Origin: Maribacter arcticus
Lineage (GTDB): Bacteria; Bacteroidota; Bacteroidia; Flavobacteriales; Flavobacteriaceae
DNA: 64,000 nt
Direction of reading: 5' to 3'
NCBI RefSeq assembly: GCF_900167935.1
Contig: NZ_FUYL01000001.1
Span: 553,471 to 617,470 of the forward strand
The stretch's first letter is position 1, and each line of letters starts with the position of its first letter. A model generated the notes under the pieces. That model did not search any database and was not told the origin of the DNA. It saw only the letters and a list, made by a program, of their open reading frames with translations. Of the stretch, positions 17,208 to 25,945 are shown piece after piece. The position numbers and the translations under genes were made by a program.

Positions 17208-18341
17208 ATGACAATAGTTCAAGCAATTAAAAAACCGAATGAACCTTTTGTTTTTAATGAGAAAAGAATACTATTAAAAGAACCTTTAGTTTTGGTTTTC
17301 GGAAATAGATATATGTTAGAAAGTGAACATATTTATGCTGAGGTGAAAGATTTATTTCCTAATTCACATATAGTGTTCGGTACCACTTCTGGTGAAATCA
17401 TAGATGATAGCGTTTTAGAAGGTACTGTTGTTTTAACTGCTATTGAGTTTAAAAAAAGTTCAGTGGTAATAAAGCGAAGTAATATTAATGATTTTAAAAA
17501 TAACGATTATAAGTTAGGTGAGAGCTTAATGGCTGAATTTCCTAAGGAGAATTTAAAACACCTATTTATTATTTCAGAAGGTAGTTCGGTTAATGGTAGT
17601 GCATTAATTAATGGTTTAGAGAAGGTTAAGAATACGGGGATAAGCTTATCTGGAGGTCTTTGTGGTGACGATGGTCGTTTCGAAAGAACCTTGGCTTCGT
17701 ATAATGAAAACCCTAAGGAAGGCGAAATAATTGCTATTGGCTTTTATGGCGAAACTTTAGAAATTACGAGTTCAAATTATGGTGGATGGACACCTTTTGG
17801 TCCTGAAAGAATAATCACAAAATCTGAAGGCAATGTTTTATTTGAACTTGATGGTAAACCTGCTTTGGACCTATATAAAACGTATTTAGGTGAAAAGGCT
17901 AACGAATTGCCTAAATCTGCGTTATTGTATCCATTAAGTGTTCGAATAGAAGAAGATTCAGAACCGTTGGTTCGTACCATTTTAAATATAGATAACGATA
18001 AAAATACGATGATTTTAGCGGGTGATGTGCCAGAAGGGTCAAAGGTTCAATTAATGATGTCATCGGTAGACGATATTGTCAGTGGTGCCATTCATGCAGC
18101 AGAGTTGGCAATGAAAGGGCGCGAAAATAATCCTGAGTTGGCACTTCTAATAAGTTGTATTGGTCGTAAATTGGTCATGGACCAAAGAACCGAAGAAGAG
18201 ATTGAGGAAGTGAAATCTGTTATAGGAAATGATACTTTCATAAGTGGTTTTTACTCCTATGGCGAAATGGCACCATTTAGTGGTCAACAGGAATGTAAAT
18301 TGCACAATCAAACAATGACCTTAACTTTATTTAGCGAATAA
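17208..18341 (+). CDS. FIST-domain sensor protein (NosP-like)
   Basis: A 377-residue protein with FIST_N (about 20-210, including FGTTSGEIIDDSVLEGTVVLTAIEF and GLCGDDGRFERTLASYN) and FIST_C (about 215-365, ending FYSYGEMAPF). Stand-alone FIST proteins next to kinases include NosP, a hemoprotein that senses NO and controls the kinase NahK. The adjacent kinase here starts one base inside its stop codon (TAATG), the same pairing. Heme binding cannot be shown from sequence, and other FIST proteins may sense amino-acid-like ligands. Confidence 0.88.
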   Translation: MTIVQAIKKPNEPFVFNEKRILLKEPLVLVFGNRYMLESEHIYAEVKDLFPNSHIVFGTTSGEIIDDSVLEGTVVLTAIEFKKSSVVIKRSNINDFKNNDYKLGESLMAEFPKENLKHLFIISEGSSVNGSALINGLEKVKNTGISLSGGLCGDDGRFERTLASYNENPKEGEIIAIGFYGETLEITSSNYGGWTPFGPERIITKSEGNVLFELDGKPALDLYKTYLGEKANELPKSALLYPLSVRIEEDSEPLVRTILNIDNDKNTMILAGDVPEGSKVQLMMSSVDDIVSGAIHAAELAMKGRENNPELALLISCIGRKLVMDQRTEEEIEEVKSVIGNDTFISGFYSYGEMAPFSGQQECKLHNQTMTLTLFSE

Positions 18342-19405
18342 TGCATTCTTTATTAAAAAGACAGCTTAGAAAACACCTTTCTTCAGACCTTGATAAGCAT
18401 CCAGATATGGAACGTTTTTTAGAGGCGATAGACAAGTCATATGAAAATCATGATGAAAAGTTGTCTATGCTACATAGAGCTTCTAAGATAAGTTCAGACG
18501 AGCTTTATGATGCGAATAGTAAATTGCAAACAGAGGCCCTTCAACAGAAGAATATTTTGGTATCTCTAGCAAATGCCATTCGTAGTTTAACAGAGAATTT
18601 AAACGAAGAAGAACTATTTGGTCAGAATATAAAAGACGAATTTAATGCCGAGAATTTAGCCACCTATATAAGTAATTTAGCGACAAAGGTTTCTGAGATG
18701 ACCGCAGAAAAAGATAAACTTCTTAAAAGCTTAGAGAATCAAAACCAATCGTTGAATAACTATGCTCAAATGGTTTCCCATGATTTAAAATCTCCGATAC
18801 GAAATATCAATGCCCTGATGAGTTGGATTATGGATGATGAAAAGGAAAAATTTTCTGATGCAAGCAAGGAAAACTGTTCATTGGTATCTCAAAATCTTGG
18901 CAAAATGGATAAATTGATTACCGGTATATTAGACCATGCTACAATGGGTGAAACTAAGGAGCATAGAGTTTCTTTTGATGTTGGCGATGTTCTAAAGGAA
19001 ATCGTGCAAACTATCTACGTGCCTGAGAATATTACTTTTGAGTACGCTGATAATTTGCCACAAATGCTGTTTGAAAGAGCAAGGTTAGAGCAATTGTTCA
19101 TGAACTTGTTCACCAATGCCGTTACTGCTACCGAAAATGTAGAAAAAGGAGTAATCAAAATTGACTATGAACCAGATGAAGTTTTTTGGAAATTTAGTGT
19201 TGCCGATAATGGTAAAGGTATACCAGAAAATCATCAAGAAGGAATATTTCAAATGTTCAAAAAGCTAGAAACCGCTAACAATGCCACTGGTATCGGACTT
19301 GCAATTGTTAAGAAAATTGCTGTACTTTATGAAGGTGATGTTTGGTTAGAATCAATGGAAAATGAAGGAACAACTTTTTTTATTACCTTAAAAAAGAATT
19401 CATGA
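18341..19405 (+). CDS. Cytoplasmic histidine kinase partnered with FIST protein (NahK-like)
   Basis: A 354-residue kinase with an N-terminal coiled-coil region (about 1-135), a HisKA domain with H147 (QMVSHDLKSPIRNINALMSW) and a HATPase domain (DNGKGIPENHQEG, TGIGLAIVKKIA). Its catalytic core closely resembles that of the H-NOX-linked kinase at 14833 (shared SHDLKSP and ALxxWxxxD), so the two probably phosphorylate the same receiver. There is no membrane segment and no receiver domain. It overlaps the Hpt gene by 4 bp (ATGA). Confidence 0.92.
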   Translation: MHSLLKRQLRKHLSSDLDKHPDMERFLEAIDKSYENHDEKLSMLHRASKISSDELYDANSKLQTEALQQKNILVSLANAIRSLTENLNEEELFGQNIKDEFNAENLATYISNLATKVSEMTAEKDKLLKSLENQNQSLNNYAQMVSHDLKSPIRNINALMSWIMDDEKEKFSDASKENCSLVSQNLGKMDKLITGILDHATMGETKEHRVSFDVGDVLKEIVQTIYVPENITFEYADNLPQMLFERARLEQLFMNLFTNAVTATENVEKGVIKIDYEPDEVFWKFSVADNGKGIPENHQEGIFQMFKKLETANNATGIGLAIVKKIAVLYEGDVWLESMENEGTTFFITLKKNS

Positions 19406-19722
19406 TAGAACAACCAAATCTTAATTATGTCGATGAGCTTGCAGGTGATGATATTGAATTTAGAAATCAATTTATCACGATTATCAAAGATGAGTTTCCT
19501 TTAGAAAAGGAAGAATATCATGGTCATGTAACTAATAATAGAGTAAAAGCTACTGCTGAAATTGTTCATAAGCTTAAGCATAAATTCAATATTTTAGGTA
19601 TGGAGAATTCATACAAACTAGCAGTTGCGTACGAAATGGAATTATTAGATGGAAAAAATGGTAGTGAATCTAAATTTAATGAGGTTCTGGAAACTATTGA
19701 AGAATATATAAAAACAATTTAA
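19402..19722 (+). CDS. Hpt phosphotransfer protein
   Basis: A 106-residue helical histidine phosphotransfer protein. H56 (EIVHKLKHKFNILGM) fits the Hpt consensus HxLKGxxxxxG, with K59 conserved and H60 in place of G. It overlaps the kinase by 4 bp and abuts the LytTR regulator directly. In NosP/NahK systems an Hpt protein is also the partner of the kinase. Here it would pass phosphate from the lone receiver (13816) to the LytTR regulator. Confidence 0.87.
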   Translation: MIEQPNLNYVDELAGDDIEFRNQFITIIKDEFPLEKEEYHGHVTNNRVKATAEIVHKLKHKFNILGMENSYKLAVAYEMELLDGKNGSESKFNEVLETIEEYIKTI

Positions 19723-20433
19723 ATGAACTGTATTATAATTGATGATGAAGCTACGGCAAGAGCAATTGTGAGACAGTTGTGTTCAAAAATCCCTGAGCTT
19801 GATATAATTGAAGAATTTGATAATGCCATTTCGGCGATTAAGTTTTTAAACCAACAGAATATCGAAATCATATTTTTGGATATTCACATGCCTGGTTTTA
19901 GCGGAGTGGATTTTGTACAGACCTTAAAAGATCCTCCAAATATTGTTTTGACTACTTCAGATACTGATTTTGCAATTACTGCTTATGAATATGAGTGTAT
20001 AGTAGATTATTTGGTAAAGCCTATAACACAAGAACGATTTGAAAAATGTATTACAAAAATTTCTGGGCTGGCTAGTAAACCACCTAGAGTCATTTCTGAA
20101 AGTAAACAAGATGCTGTAGAAGGTGAAGATTTATATATTAATATTGATAGAAGACTCATAAAGCTTAAATTAAATGAAATTTTGGTCATTGAAGCTAAGG
20201 GAGATTATATAGATGTTAAAACGGAAAAAGAAGAATATAGGGTACATACTACCTTGAAAAAAATAAAGGAAAAACTACCTGAAAAATTATTTTTGCAGAT
20301 ACACCGGTCTTACATAATCAATTTTACTAAGATTATTGATATTGAAGATAACAGTGTTTTAATTGCGAAAAATGTTGTGCCTATTAGTCGCTCTAATAGA
20401 CCAGAATTAATGAGACGCCTAAATCTTCTTTAA
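19723..20433 (+). CDS. LytTR-family response regulator
   Basis: A 236-residue regulator with a receiver domain (D7, D8, phospho-acceptor D53 in IFLDIHMPGFSG, T77/T78, K99) and a LytTR DNA-binding domain (about 135-236, with EAKGDYIDVKTEK and QIHRSYIINFTKI). It starts on the base after the Hpt stop and is the only DNA-binding output of the operon. LytTR proteins bind paired direct repeats about 21 bp apart, the pattern found in front of this operon and three polysaccharide promoters in the window. Confidence 0.94.
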   Translation: MNCIIIDDEATARAIVRQLCSKIPELDIIEEFDNAISAIKFLNQQNIEIIFLDIHMPGFSGVDFVQTLKDPPNIVLTTSDTDFAITAYEYECIVDYLVKPITQERFEKCITKISGLASKPPRVISESKQDAVEGEDLYINIDRRLIKLKLNEILVIEAKGDYIDVKTEKEEYRVHTTLKKIKEKLPEKLFLQIHRSYIINFTKIIDIEDNSVLIAKNVVPISRSNRPELMRRLNLL

Positions 20434-20631
20434 TAAAAAATTCAGTAAACCTTCGCGTTCGATTACCAATTTTCTTGATAATTCATCAAATTTTTATTTG
20501 AAAAAATGATTTCATTTAGAATAAAAATAGAATGTAAATAATAGGTTGTACATGCTATAAATAATGGCTGGCTTTAACATCTGTAAAGCCATTTCAAATA
20601 TTATTTAGTTAACTAGATAAGTTGGTGTAAA

Positions 20632-22692
20632 TTAATCGAGATTTAGTTTTTTATAAAATATAGGATTCTTTAAAAACAGCCATTTAGCTTTTAATCCAAT
20701 TTCTGTAAACTCAAAACCAGCAGCAGTGGCAGAGGCAATATTACTATACTTGCCATAAACGCTTATACTAAAACGTTTAGAAAATTGATGTTGCATAGAA
20801 GTTTCGGCTCTGAAAATAGTCGTTTTAGGGTCATCTTCTACTTGTTGAATACCTGTGGCTGCACTTGCCATATAGGTTGTTTTTTCTGAGATTATACCAC
20901 GTATATCTGCAAATAATTCAACGGCCTTGTATTTTTCGGGACTAAAGTATATGGTGGGTACTTGATCTTTAAAAGTAATATACTGGTAGTTAACACCCAT
21001 TTTTAGTGCCGGTTTACGTAGAACATTATAATATAAAGAAGTGAATAATAGATTTCGAACGTTATCATCACTTTGTTGGGTGTGCATTAGTTGGGTATAC
21101 CAACCAAAATTAACATTGGTGCCTAAGTTGTAGTTTAGTCCGTAATGGTTTTGTATAATTTCACGCTCTATTAATTCGGCATTAAAACTTTGTACTTCTC
21201 GCTGATACCCAAGTGTTAAGTTTTGCAACTTAAAGGGTTGTAAATCTAATTTGATATCTAAAACTGGTTGTGTATATGCTTCATCTAAAAATCGAGAATT
21301 GTTTAAACCTATAACTGTTTTCAAAACTGTTTTAGGAAATAACTTGTATTGTAAACCAGCCAATAACACGCGAGAAGTCGCTTTATTATCAGTTACACTA
21401 TTTTCAGTCGTTCTAAAAAAGTAAGATACCGTAGTTCTAAACTTTGTGGTAAATGGAACATCGATTGTAGTATTGGTAAAAAATGCTATGTTATTACCAT
21501 TATCGAAAGTATAGGCAGCATGTTCTTCAATAGTAGGGGTGTGCATTAAGTTAAGTTTTTCAATAAAACCTTTAGCATCTTTTTGATTCTTATAAAATTT
21601 AAGAGTTTGGTTGGCCATGTTATAGGCGGGTATGATTAAGTCTGCCGCAAATAATGCGTTTGCCTTACCTAAATTACCGTCGAAAGAAGCGCTATCATTC
21701 ACTAAAATTTTATCATAACTTTCTATACTAGATTTTGGGTCACCAGTGTATAAACCACGTGTTGCTTTTAATGCGTGAATCCAATTTCTATTTGGGTAAT
21801 GTTTCTCAAGACTATCAATTTGTTTTTTTGCTGAAATAAATTTTCTATTCCAAATCAGTGCTTGTATATAACGATCATAGGTTTGTTCGGTAAGCTTAGT
21901 ATCATTTAGTTTAATAGCTTTTAAAGTGGCTGTTTTTGAAATATTAAGTGCTTCTTTGTCATTTTCATCTATATGCTCTGCTAACACAATTCCATTTAAT
22001 GAGGTAATTGAATCTTTAGGTGTTGTGGCATACCTTATATACATGCTCTTAGCCTTATCAACTTGTTTCGTAATTAGATAAAGATTTGCCAAGTTGATTA
22101 GCACATCTTTGTCATTTGGAAAATCATTAAAGATTTCTTTTAACAATTGCTCACCTTGACCATATTCCTGGTTATTTACATATTCATTGGCATAGCCCAA
22201 TCGCATAAATTTTCTGGAGGTTTTAGCACTGCTATTATCTGGTTGAAGTTCTATAGCTTTTTCAACCCAACTTAAAGCAGATTTATACTCTTTTAGGTTA
22301 CTAAGGGTATTTGCATACCCTAAAACTGCTGCAAACTGCTTAGGGTTTCTCTCTACCAAGTCAGCATATAAAGGTTTAGCTTTTTCGTATTCTTTTGCCC
22401 ATAGATACGATTCGTTATAATTAATTTCTATTTCAAAATCACCCGGATATTCTTTTAAAAGTTCAGAGAATAAATTAGTTGCTTTTTCTGGTTCACCACT
22501 AAGCCCAACAGCTCTGCCATAACATAATTTGGCAGTTTTATTATCAGGTTCAGTTTTAAGGTATTCACCAAAAAAAAGTTCTGCTTCTTGAAAGTTTCCC
22601 TTTTCTAACATACCAAACCCTTTTGTCATGTCAGATTGTGCTCTTAATAGCGAAGTTGTAATCAAAAAAAGAAAAAGTACTCTATGAATCAT
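20632..22692 (-). CDS. TPR/outer-membrane beta-barrel protein, candidate polysaccharide exporter
   Basis: A 686-residue protein with a signal peptide (MIHRVLFLFLITTSLLRAQ), then TPR repeats over about residues 25-400, then about 270 residues rich in alternating aromatic beta strands (e.g. TVSYFFRTT, LAGLQYKLFP, FGWYTQLMH, MGVNYQYITF, SVYGKYSNIA) that end near the C-terminus like a barrel. The same TPR-plus-porin plan is used by exopolysaccharide exporters such as PelB, PgaA and BcsC. It is divergent from the flippase gene across the direct-repeat promoter region. Export is inferred from architecture and neighbours, as there is no clear sequence signature. Confidence 0.75.
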   Translation of the reverse strand: MIHRVLFLFLITTSLLRAQSDMTKGFGMLEKGNFQEAELFFGEYLKTEPDNKTAKLCYGRAVGLSGEPEKATNLFSELLKEYPGDFEIEINYNESYLWAKEYEKAKPLYADLVERNPKQFAAVLGYANTLSNLKEYKSALSWVEKAIELQPDNSSAKTSRKFMRLGYANEYVNNQEYGQGEQLLKEIFNDFPNDKDVLINLANLYLITKQVDKAKSMYIRYATTPKDSITSLNGIVLAEHIDENDKEALNISKTATLKAIKLNDTKLTEQTYDRYIQALIWNRKFISAKKQIDSLEKHYPNRNWIHALKATRGLYTGDPKSSIESYDKILVNDSASFDGNLGKANALFAADLIIPAYNMANQTLKFYKNQKDAKGFIEKLNLMHTPTIEEHAAYTFDNGNNIAFFTNTTIDVPFTTKFRTTVSYFFRTTENSVTDNKATSRVLLAGLQYKLFPKTVLKTVIGLNNSRFLDEAYTQPVLDIKLDLQPFKLQNLTLGYQREVQSFNAELIEREIIQNHYGLNYNLGTNVNFGWYTQLMHTQQSDDNVRNLLFTSLYYNVLRKPALKMGVNYQYITFKDQVPTIYFSPEKYKAVELFADIRGIISEKTTYMASAATGIQQVEDDPKTTIFRAETSMQHQFSKRFSISVYGKYSNIASATAAGFEFTEIGLKAKWLFLKNPIFYKKLNLD

Positions 22693-22804
22693 TTAAAGTG
22701 AGATTAATACTACAAATACCTAACGGTAATTATTGCAATTTATTTGTCATTATCAATATTGTAAAGATAAAACTGGATCTACGGTTACGGAAGTAAGATA
22801 ATTG

Positions 22805-22874
22805 CCATTCGTCTACAGCAACTGGTCATCTGCCTAAAGCAGCCAAATTACAAGGGTAGGCTTAAAGATATTTG
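22805..22874 (+). promoter_or_regulatory. Direct-repeat promoter of the first flippase gene (site 2 of 4)
   Basis: Element 1 is CCATTCGTCTACAGCA at 22805-22820, and element 2 is TCATCTGCCTAAAGCA at 22826-22841, exactly 21 bp later. The -7 box GATATTTG begins at 22867, 62 bp after element 1 begins. The ATG follows at 22918. The region also separates the divergent exporter gene at 22692. Confidence 0.78.
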
Positions 22875-22917
22875 ACGTATAAATTGGTAGAAGTTTAGAT
22901 TTTTAAAAATAATAACC

Positions 22918-24165
22918 ATGATAGCAATTAAAGTAGTACTTAACAAAGTTTCTCCAGAAAAACTCTTTATGGGTAGCGTACTTCTGGTTAATGGTGGTAA
23001 TTATCTTTATAATTTAGTCTTAGGTAGATTGCTTGGTCCGGCAGCATATAGCGAGGCTGCTTTGCTAATTACATTGCTGTTAGTTCTATCCTTTTTAGGA
23101 ATGACTTTTCAACTTGGCACTGCAAAATTCGCCATCTTATTTACTGACAACGATTTGGTGGCTTTAAAACAACTTTTATATAAGTACGCGCTTACTTTTG
23201 GTACGATAATCGGTATTTTACTATTTGCATTTGCCGATAATCTTCAACAAATATTTCACACACAATCTGCCTTAATGTTCAAGACATTTGCTTTAACCGT
23301 ACCGTTGTATTTTTTTATGTCTGTAAATCGCGGTAAGTATCAAGGTGGGTAAGATTATCAAAGTCTTTCCATTACCTATCAAACAGAAATGTGGAGTAGA
23401 TTATTATTAACATTGGGTCTACTTTGGTTGGTCCCGAAAGAACCTGCCTTTATAGTATCATTGGGTATAGCCCTTTCCTTTATCTTCGGATTGATTCCTA
23501 CCAACATCAATCTTAAAAATTTAACCAAAACCATTTCGTTATCGAAAGTAAATAAGAAAAAAGCAGTAAACTTTTTAATATTGACTGCCTGTTATGAATT
23601 CACTCAAATAGTAATAAATAATAGTGATGTACTTTTAGTAAAACACTATTTTGATACGGTAGATGCAGGTCTTTATTCCTCTTTGGCAATGATTGGTCGC
23701 GTAGTTTATTTCATTGCTTGGATGTTCGTTATGTTGTTATTACCTACTGTAGTACAAAAACAGAAAAATGGTGAAGCTACAGCCCCTGTATTAGTTAAAT
23801 ATGTTAGTTACATTGGTTTATTGGCAATCGCAATCGTATTCAGTTGTGCGGTTTTTCCAGAACTGATTATTCAAATAATGTTCGGTGAAGCATATATTTC
23901 TATGGCTCCTCTTTTGTGGCAGTACGCCTTGGCAACTTCATTATTCGCTATCTCTAATATTTTTGCCTATTACTTTTTGTCTTTGGATCAATACTTTCCT
24001 GTAATACTTTCCGGTTTGCTTGGTATCTCTCAAATAGTTATGATAACCTTTTTCCATAGTACCTTATATATAGTAGTTCAGGTTCAGATTGTGGCAATGG
24101 TTGCATTGCTCGTTGCACAACTTCTTTATTTCGCACACAATAGCATTTTAAATAAGACTATCTAA
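22918..24165 (+). pseudogene. Polysaccharide flippase, copy A, with in-frame stop
   Basis: A 12-TM-type polysaccharide transporter (Wzx/PelG/MATE-like), clearly paralogous to the intact gene at 27123. The frame is open throughout except for one TAA at 23350-23352 (codon 145), where copy B has His in FQGRHDF. No indel is needed, since the frame continues unchanged into YQTEMWSRLLLTLGLL. Both halves (144 and 270 codons) align with copy B, so decay is very recent, or the TAA is a sequencing error or is read through. It begins behind direct-repeat promoter site 2. Confidence 0.8.
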
Positions 24166-24321
24166 AACCTAGGTATTAGATAGTGTGGCCCTAGGAAATT
24201 TCCCGTCTTCGAGCCTTTTTTTTTTAGAATTCATAATAGCCCTTTTTATCTTAATTAGATTCTTAAGATGTAGTTACTAAAATTTTAGACATAAGAATTA
24301 TTGTTTACCTGTCCTTTTCTT

Positions 24322-24391
24322 CCATTGGTCTACAGCAAACCTTCATCCAACCAATATAGCCTCATGAAGCTACATCATAATAAGATATTTG
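24322..24391 (+). promoter_or_regulatory. Direct-repeat promoter of GT4 copy A (site 3 of 4)
   Basis: Element 1 is CCATTGGTCTACAGCA at 24322-24337. At the expected +21 position (24343) there is only a weak copy, TCATCCAACCAATATA. The -7 box GATATTTG begins at 24384, again 62 bp after element 1 begins. The ATG is at 24430. The rest of the 264-bp gap shows no gene. Confidence 0.7.
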
Positions 24392-24429
24392 AACAAGAAA
24401 TAACCGAATAGATAGTGAAACTTTAACCT

Positions 24430-25659
24430 ATGAGATTAGCCATTGTAACAGCTTACCCGCCTAGTAAAGTAACTTTAACAGAGTACGGATATCACTTAGT
24501 TAAGCACTTTAGATTACAAAAAGATGTAACTGAAATAATTTTAATTACTGATAAAACCGAAGGTCAAAAGGATCTAGCTTTTAATGAAGAAGGGTGTAAG
24601 ATTACTGTAAAGGAATGTTGGGCTTTTAACAAGTATTCAAATCTCTTCAAAATAAATAGTGTTATCAATGAAACTAAGCCCGATGCGATACTTTTTAATC
24701 TTCAATTTTTGAAATTCGGAGATAAAAAAATACCAGCTGCTCTTGGGTTGCTTTTACCATTTATGTGCAAATTAAAAGGTATACCTACCATTTCATTATT
24801 GCATAATATTTTAGAACAGGTCGATTTAGAGAATGCTGGCATCACCTCAAACAAGTTATTACAGAAGATCTATAGTGTAATAGGTGATATGTTAACGAGG
24901 TTTGTATTGGCTTCTCATATTGTTGCTGTGACCATTAGTAAATACCAGACTATTTTAGAAAGCAAATATAATACTAGAAATGTAGCATTGATACCTCATG
25001 GCTCATTTGAAACCCCGCCAGAGCCAGATTATAATTTAAAGGAAGGACCTAAACAAGTAATGGCTTTTGGAAAATTCGGTACGTATAAAAAAGTCGAGAT
25101 TATGATTGAAGCTGTCGAATTGGTAAGACAGCGTACTGATGAAAACATAGAAATTGTAATAGCAGGTACAGATAGTCCTAACACACCTGGTTATTTAGAG
25201 GCGATGAAAAAGAAATATGCTCATGTAGAACAACTTCGTTTTACTGGCTATGTTGCCGAAGAAGATGTTCCTGTAATTTTTGGTGAAAGTACTGTAGTCG
25301 TTTTTCCTTATACCTCAACAACCGGCAGTTCTGGTGTATTGCACCAAGCGGGTAGTTATGGTAAGGCGGTTGCTTTACCAGATTTAGGAGACCTAAGTAT
25401 ATTGGTTAAAGAAGAAGGATATAAAGGTGAATTTTTTGAACCTGAAAGTGTTGAGTCATTAGCAATAGCTATTGAAAATATTTTACTGCACGATTCCTAT
25501 AGAATATATTTAGCGAAAGCTAACTATCATGCAGCATGCTCATTACCCATGTCACATATTACAAAAATGTACATAGAGTATTTTAAAGTTTTACAATTGG
25601 CTAAGTCTAATGGGTTCAAGTTAGATGTAGCTCTTGTTGAAAAAGAATTGATGTTATAA
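24430..25659 (+). CDS. GT4 glycosyltransferase, copy A
   Basis: A 409-residue GT-B fold retaining glycosyltransferase of family 4. It has an N-terminal AIVTAYPPSKVTLTEYGYHL, a nucleotide-sugar half with GFGK-like VMAFGKFGTYKKVEIMIEA near residue 220, and TGSSGVLHQAGSYGKAVALPD in place of the usual ESFG...EAMACG region. The second Glu of the EX7E motif is Gln. A near-identical paralogue is at 28441. It has no transmembrane segment. As the only GT4 type in the locus it is a candidate polymerising or repeat-unit transferase, comparable in position to PelF. Donor and acceptor are unknown. Confidence 0.88.
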   Translation: MRLAIVTAYPPSKVTLTEYGYHLVKHFRLQKDVTEIILITDKTEGQKDLAFNEEGCKITVKECWAFNKYSNLFKINSVINETKPDAILFNLQFLKFGDKKIPAALGLLLPFMCKLKGIPTISLLHNILEQVDLENAGITSNKLLQKIYSVIGDMLTRFVLASHIVAVTISKYQTILESKYNTRNVALIPHGSFETPPEPDYNLKEGPKQVMAFGKFGTYKKVEIMIEAVELVRQRTDENIEIVIAGTDSPNTPGYLEAMKKKYAHVEQLRFTGYVAEEDVPVIFGESTVVVFPYTSTTGSSGVLHQAGSYGKAVALPDLGDLSILVKEEGYKGEFFEPESVESLAIAIENILLHDSYRIYLAKANYHAACSLPMSHITKMYIEYFKVLQLAKSNGFKLDVALVEKELML

Positions 25660-25680
25660 ACTATTTGGTTAGGTTTAGTG

Positions 25681-25719
25681 AAAGAGGGAGTAGTGTGGTT
25701 AGCTGCTCCCTCTTTATTT
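25681..25719 (+). terminator. Terminator after GT4 copy A
   Basis: The inverted repeat AAAGAGGGAG / CTCCCTCTTT encloses a loop of about 15 bases and is followed by ATTTTTT. The remaining sequence to 25945 is AT-rich and has no direct-repeat element. Confidence 0.8.
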
Positions 25720-25945
25720 TTTAAACATCACATGTTGATTATAGTAAATAAATTTAACTAGTAAAGCATATTTGGTTCTTCGATGTTTTGCAAATGCGGA
25801 TACCAGATATTAAAGAATCAGTGGTTATAAATCAATAGGTTATCGATGATAGGGGCACAACTATTTTGAAACTATTTTACACTTCTCTTACAATATTACT
25901 TGAATAATTCGTTATATGTAGGTTAAATCTTACTTATATAAAGCC

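Noticed and set aside
22775..22790. GGATCTACGGTTA as a third regulon element
   Set aside because: Its CTAC core is 34 bp from that of element 1, not 21, and the flanking bases do not match.
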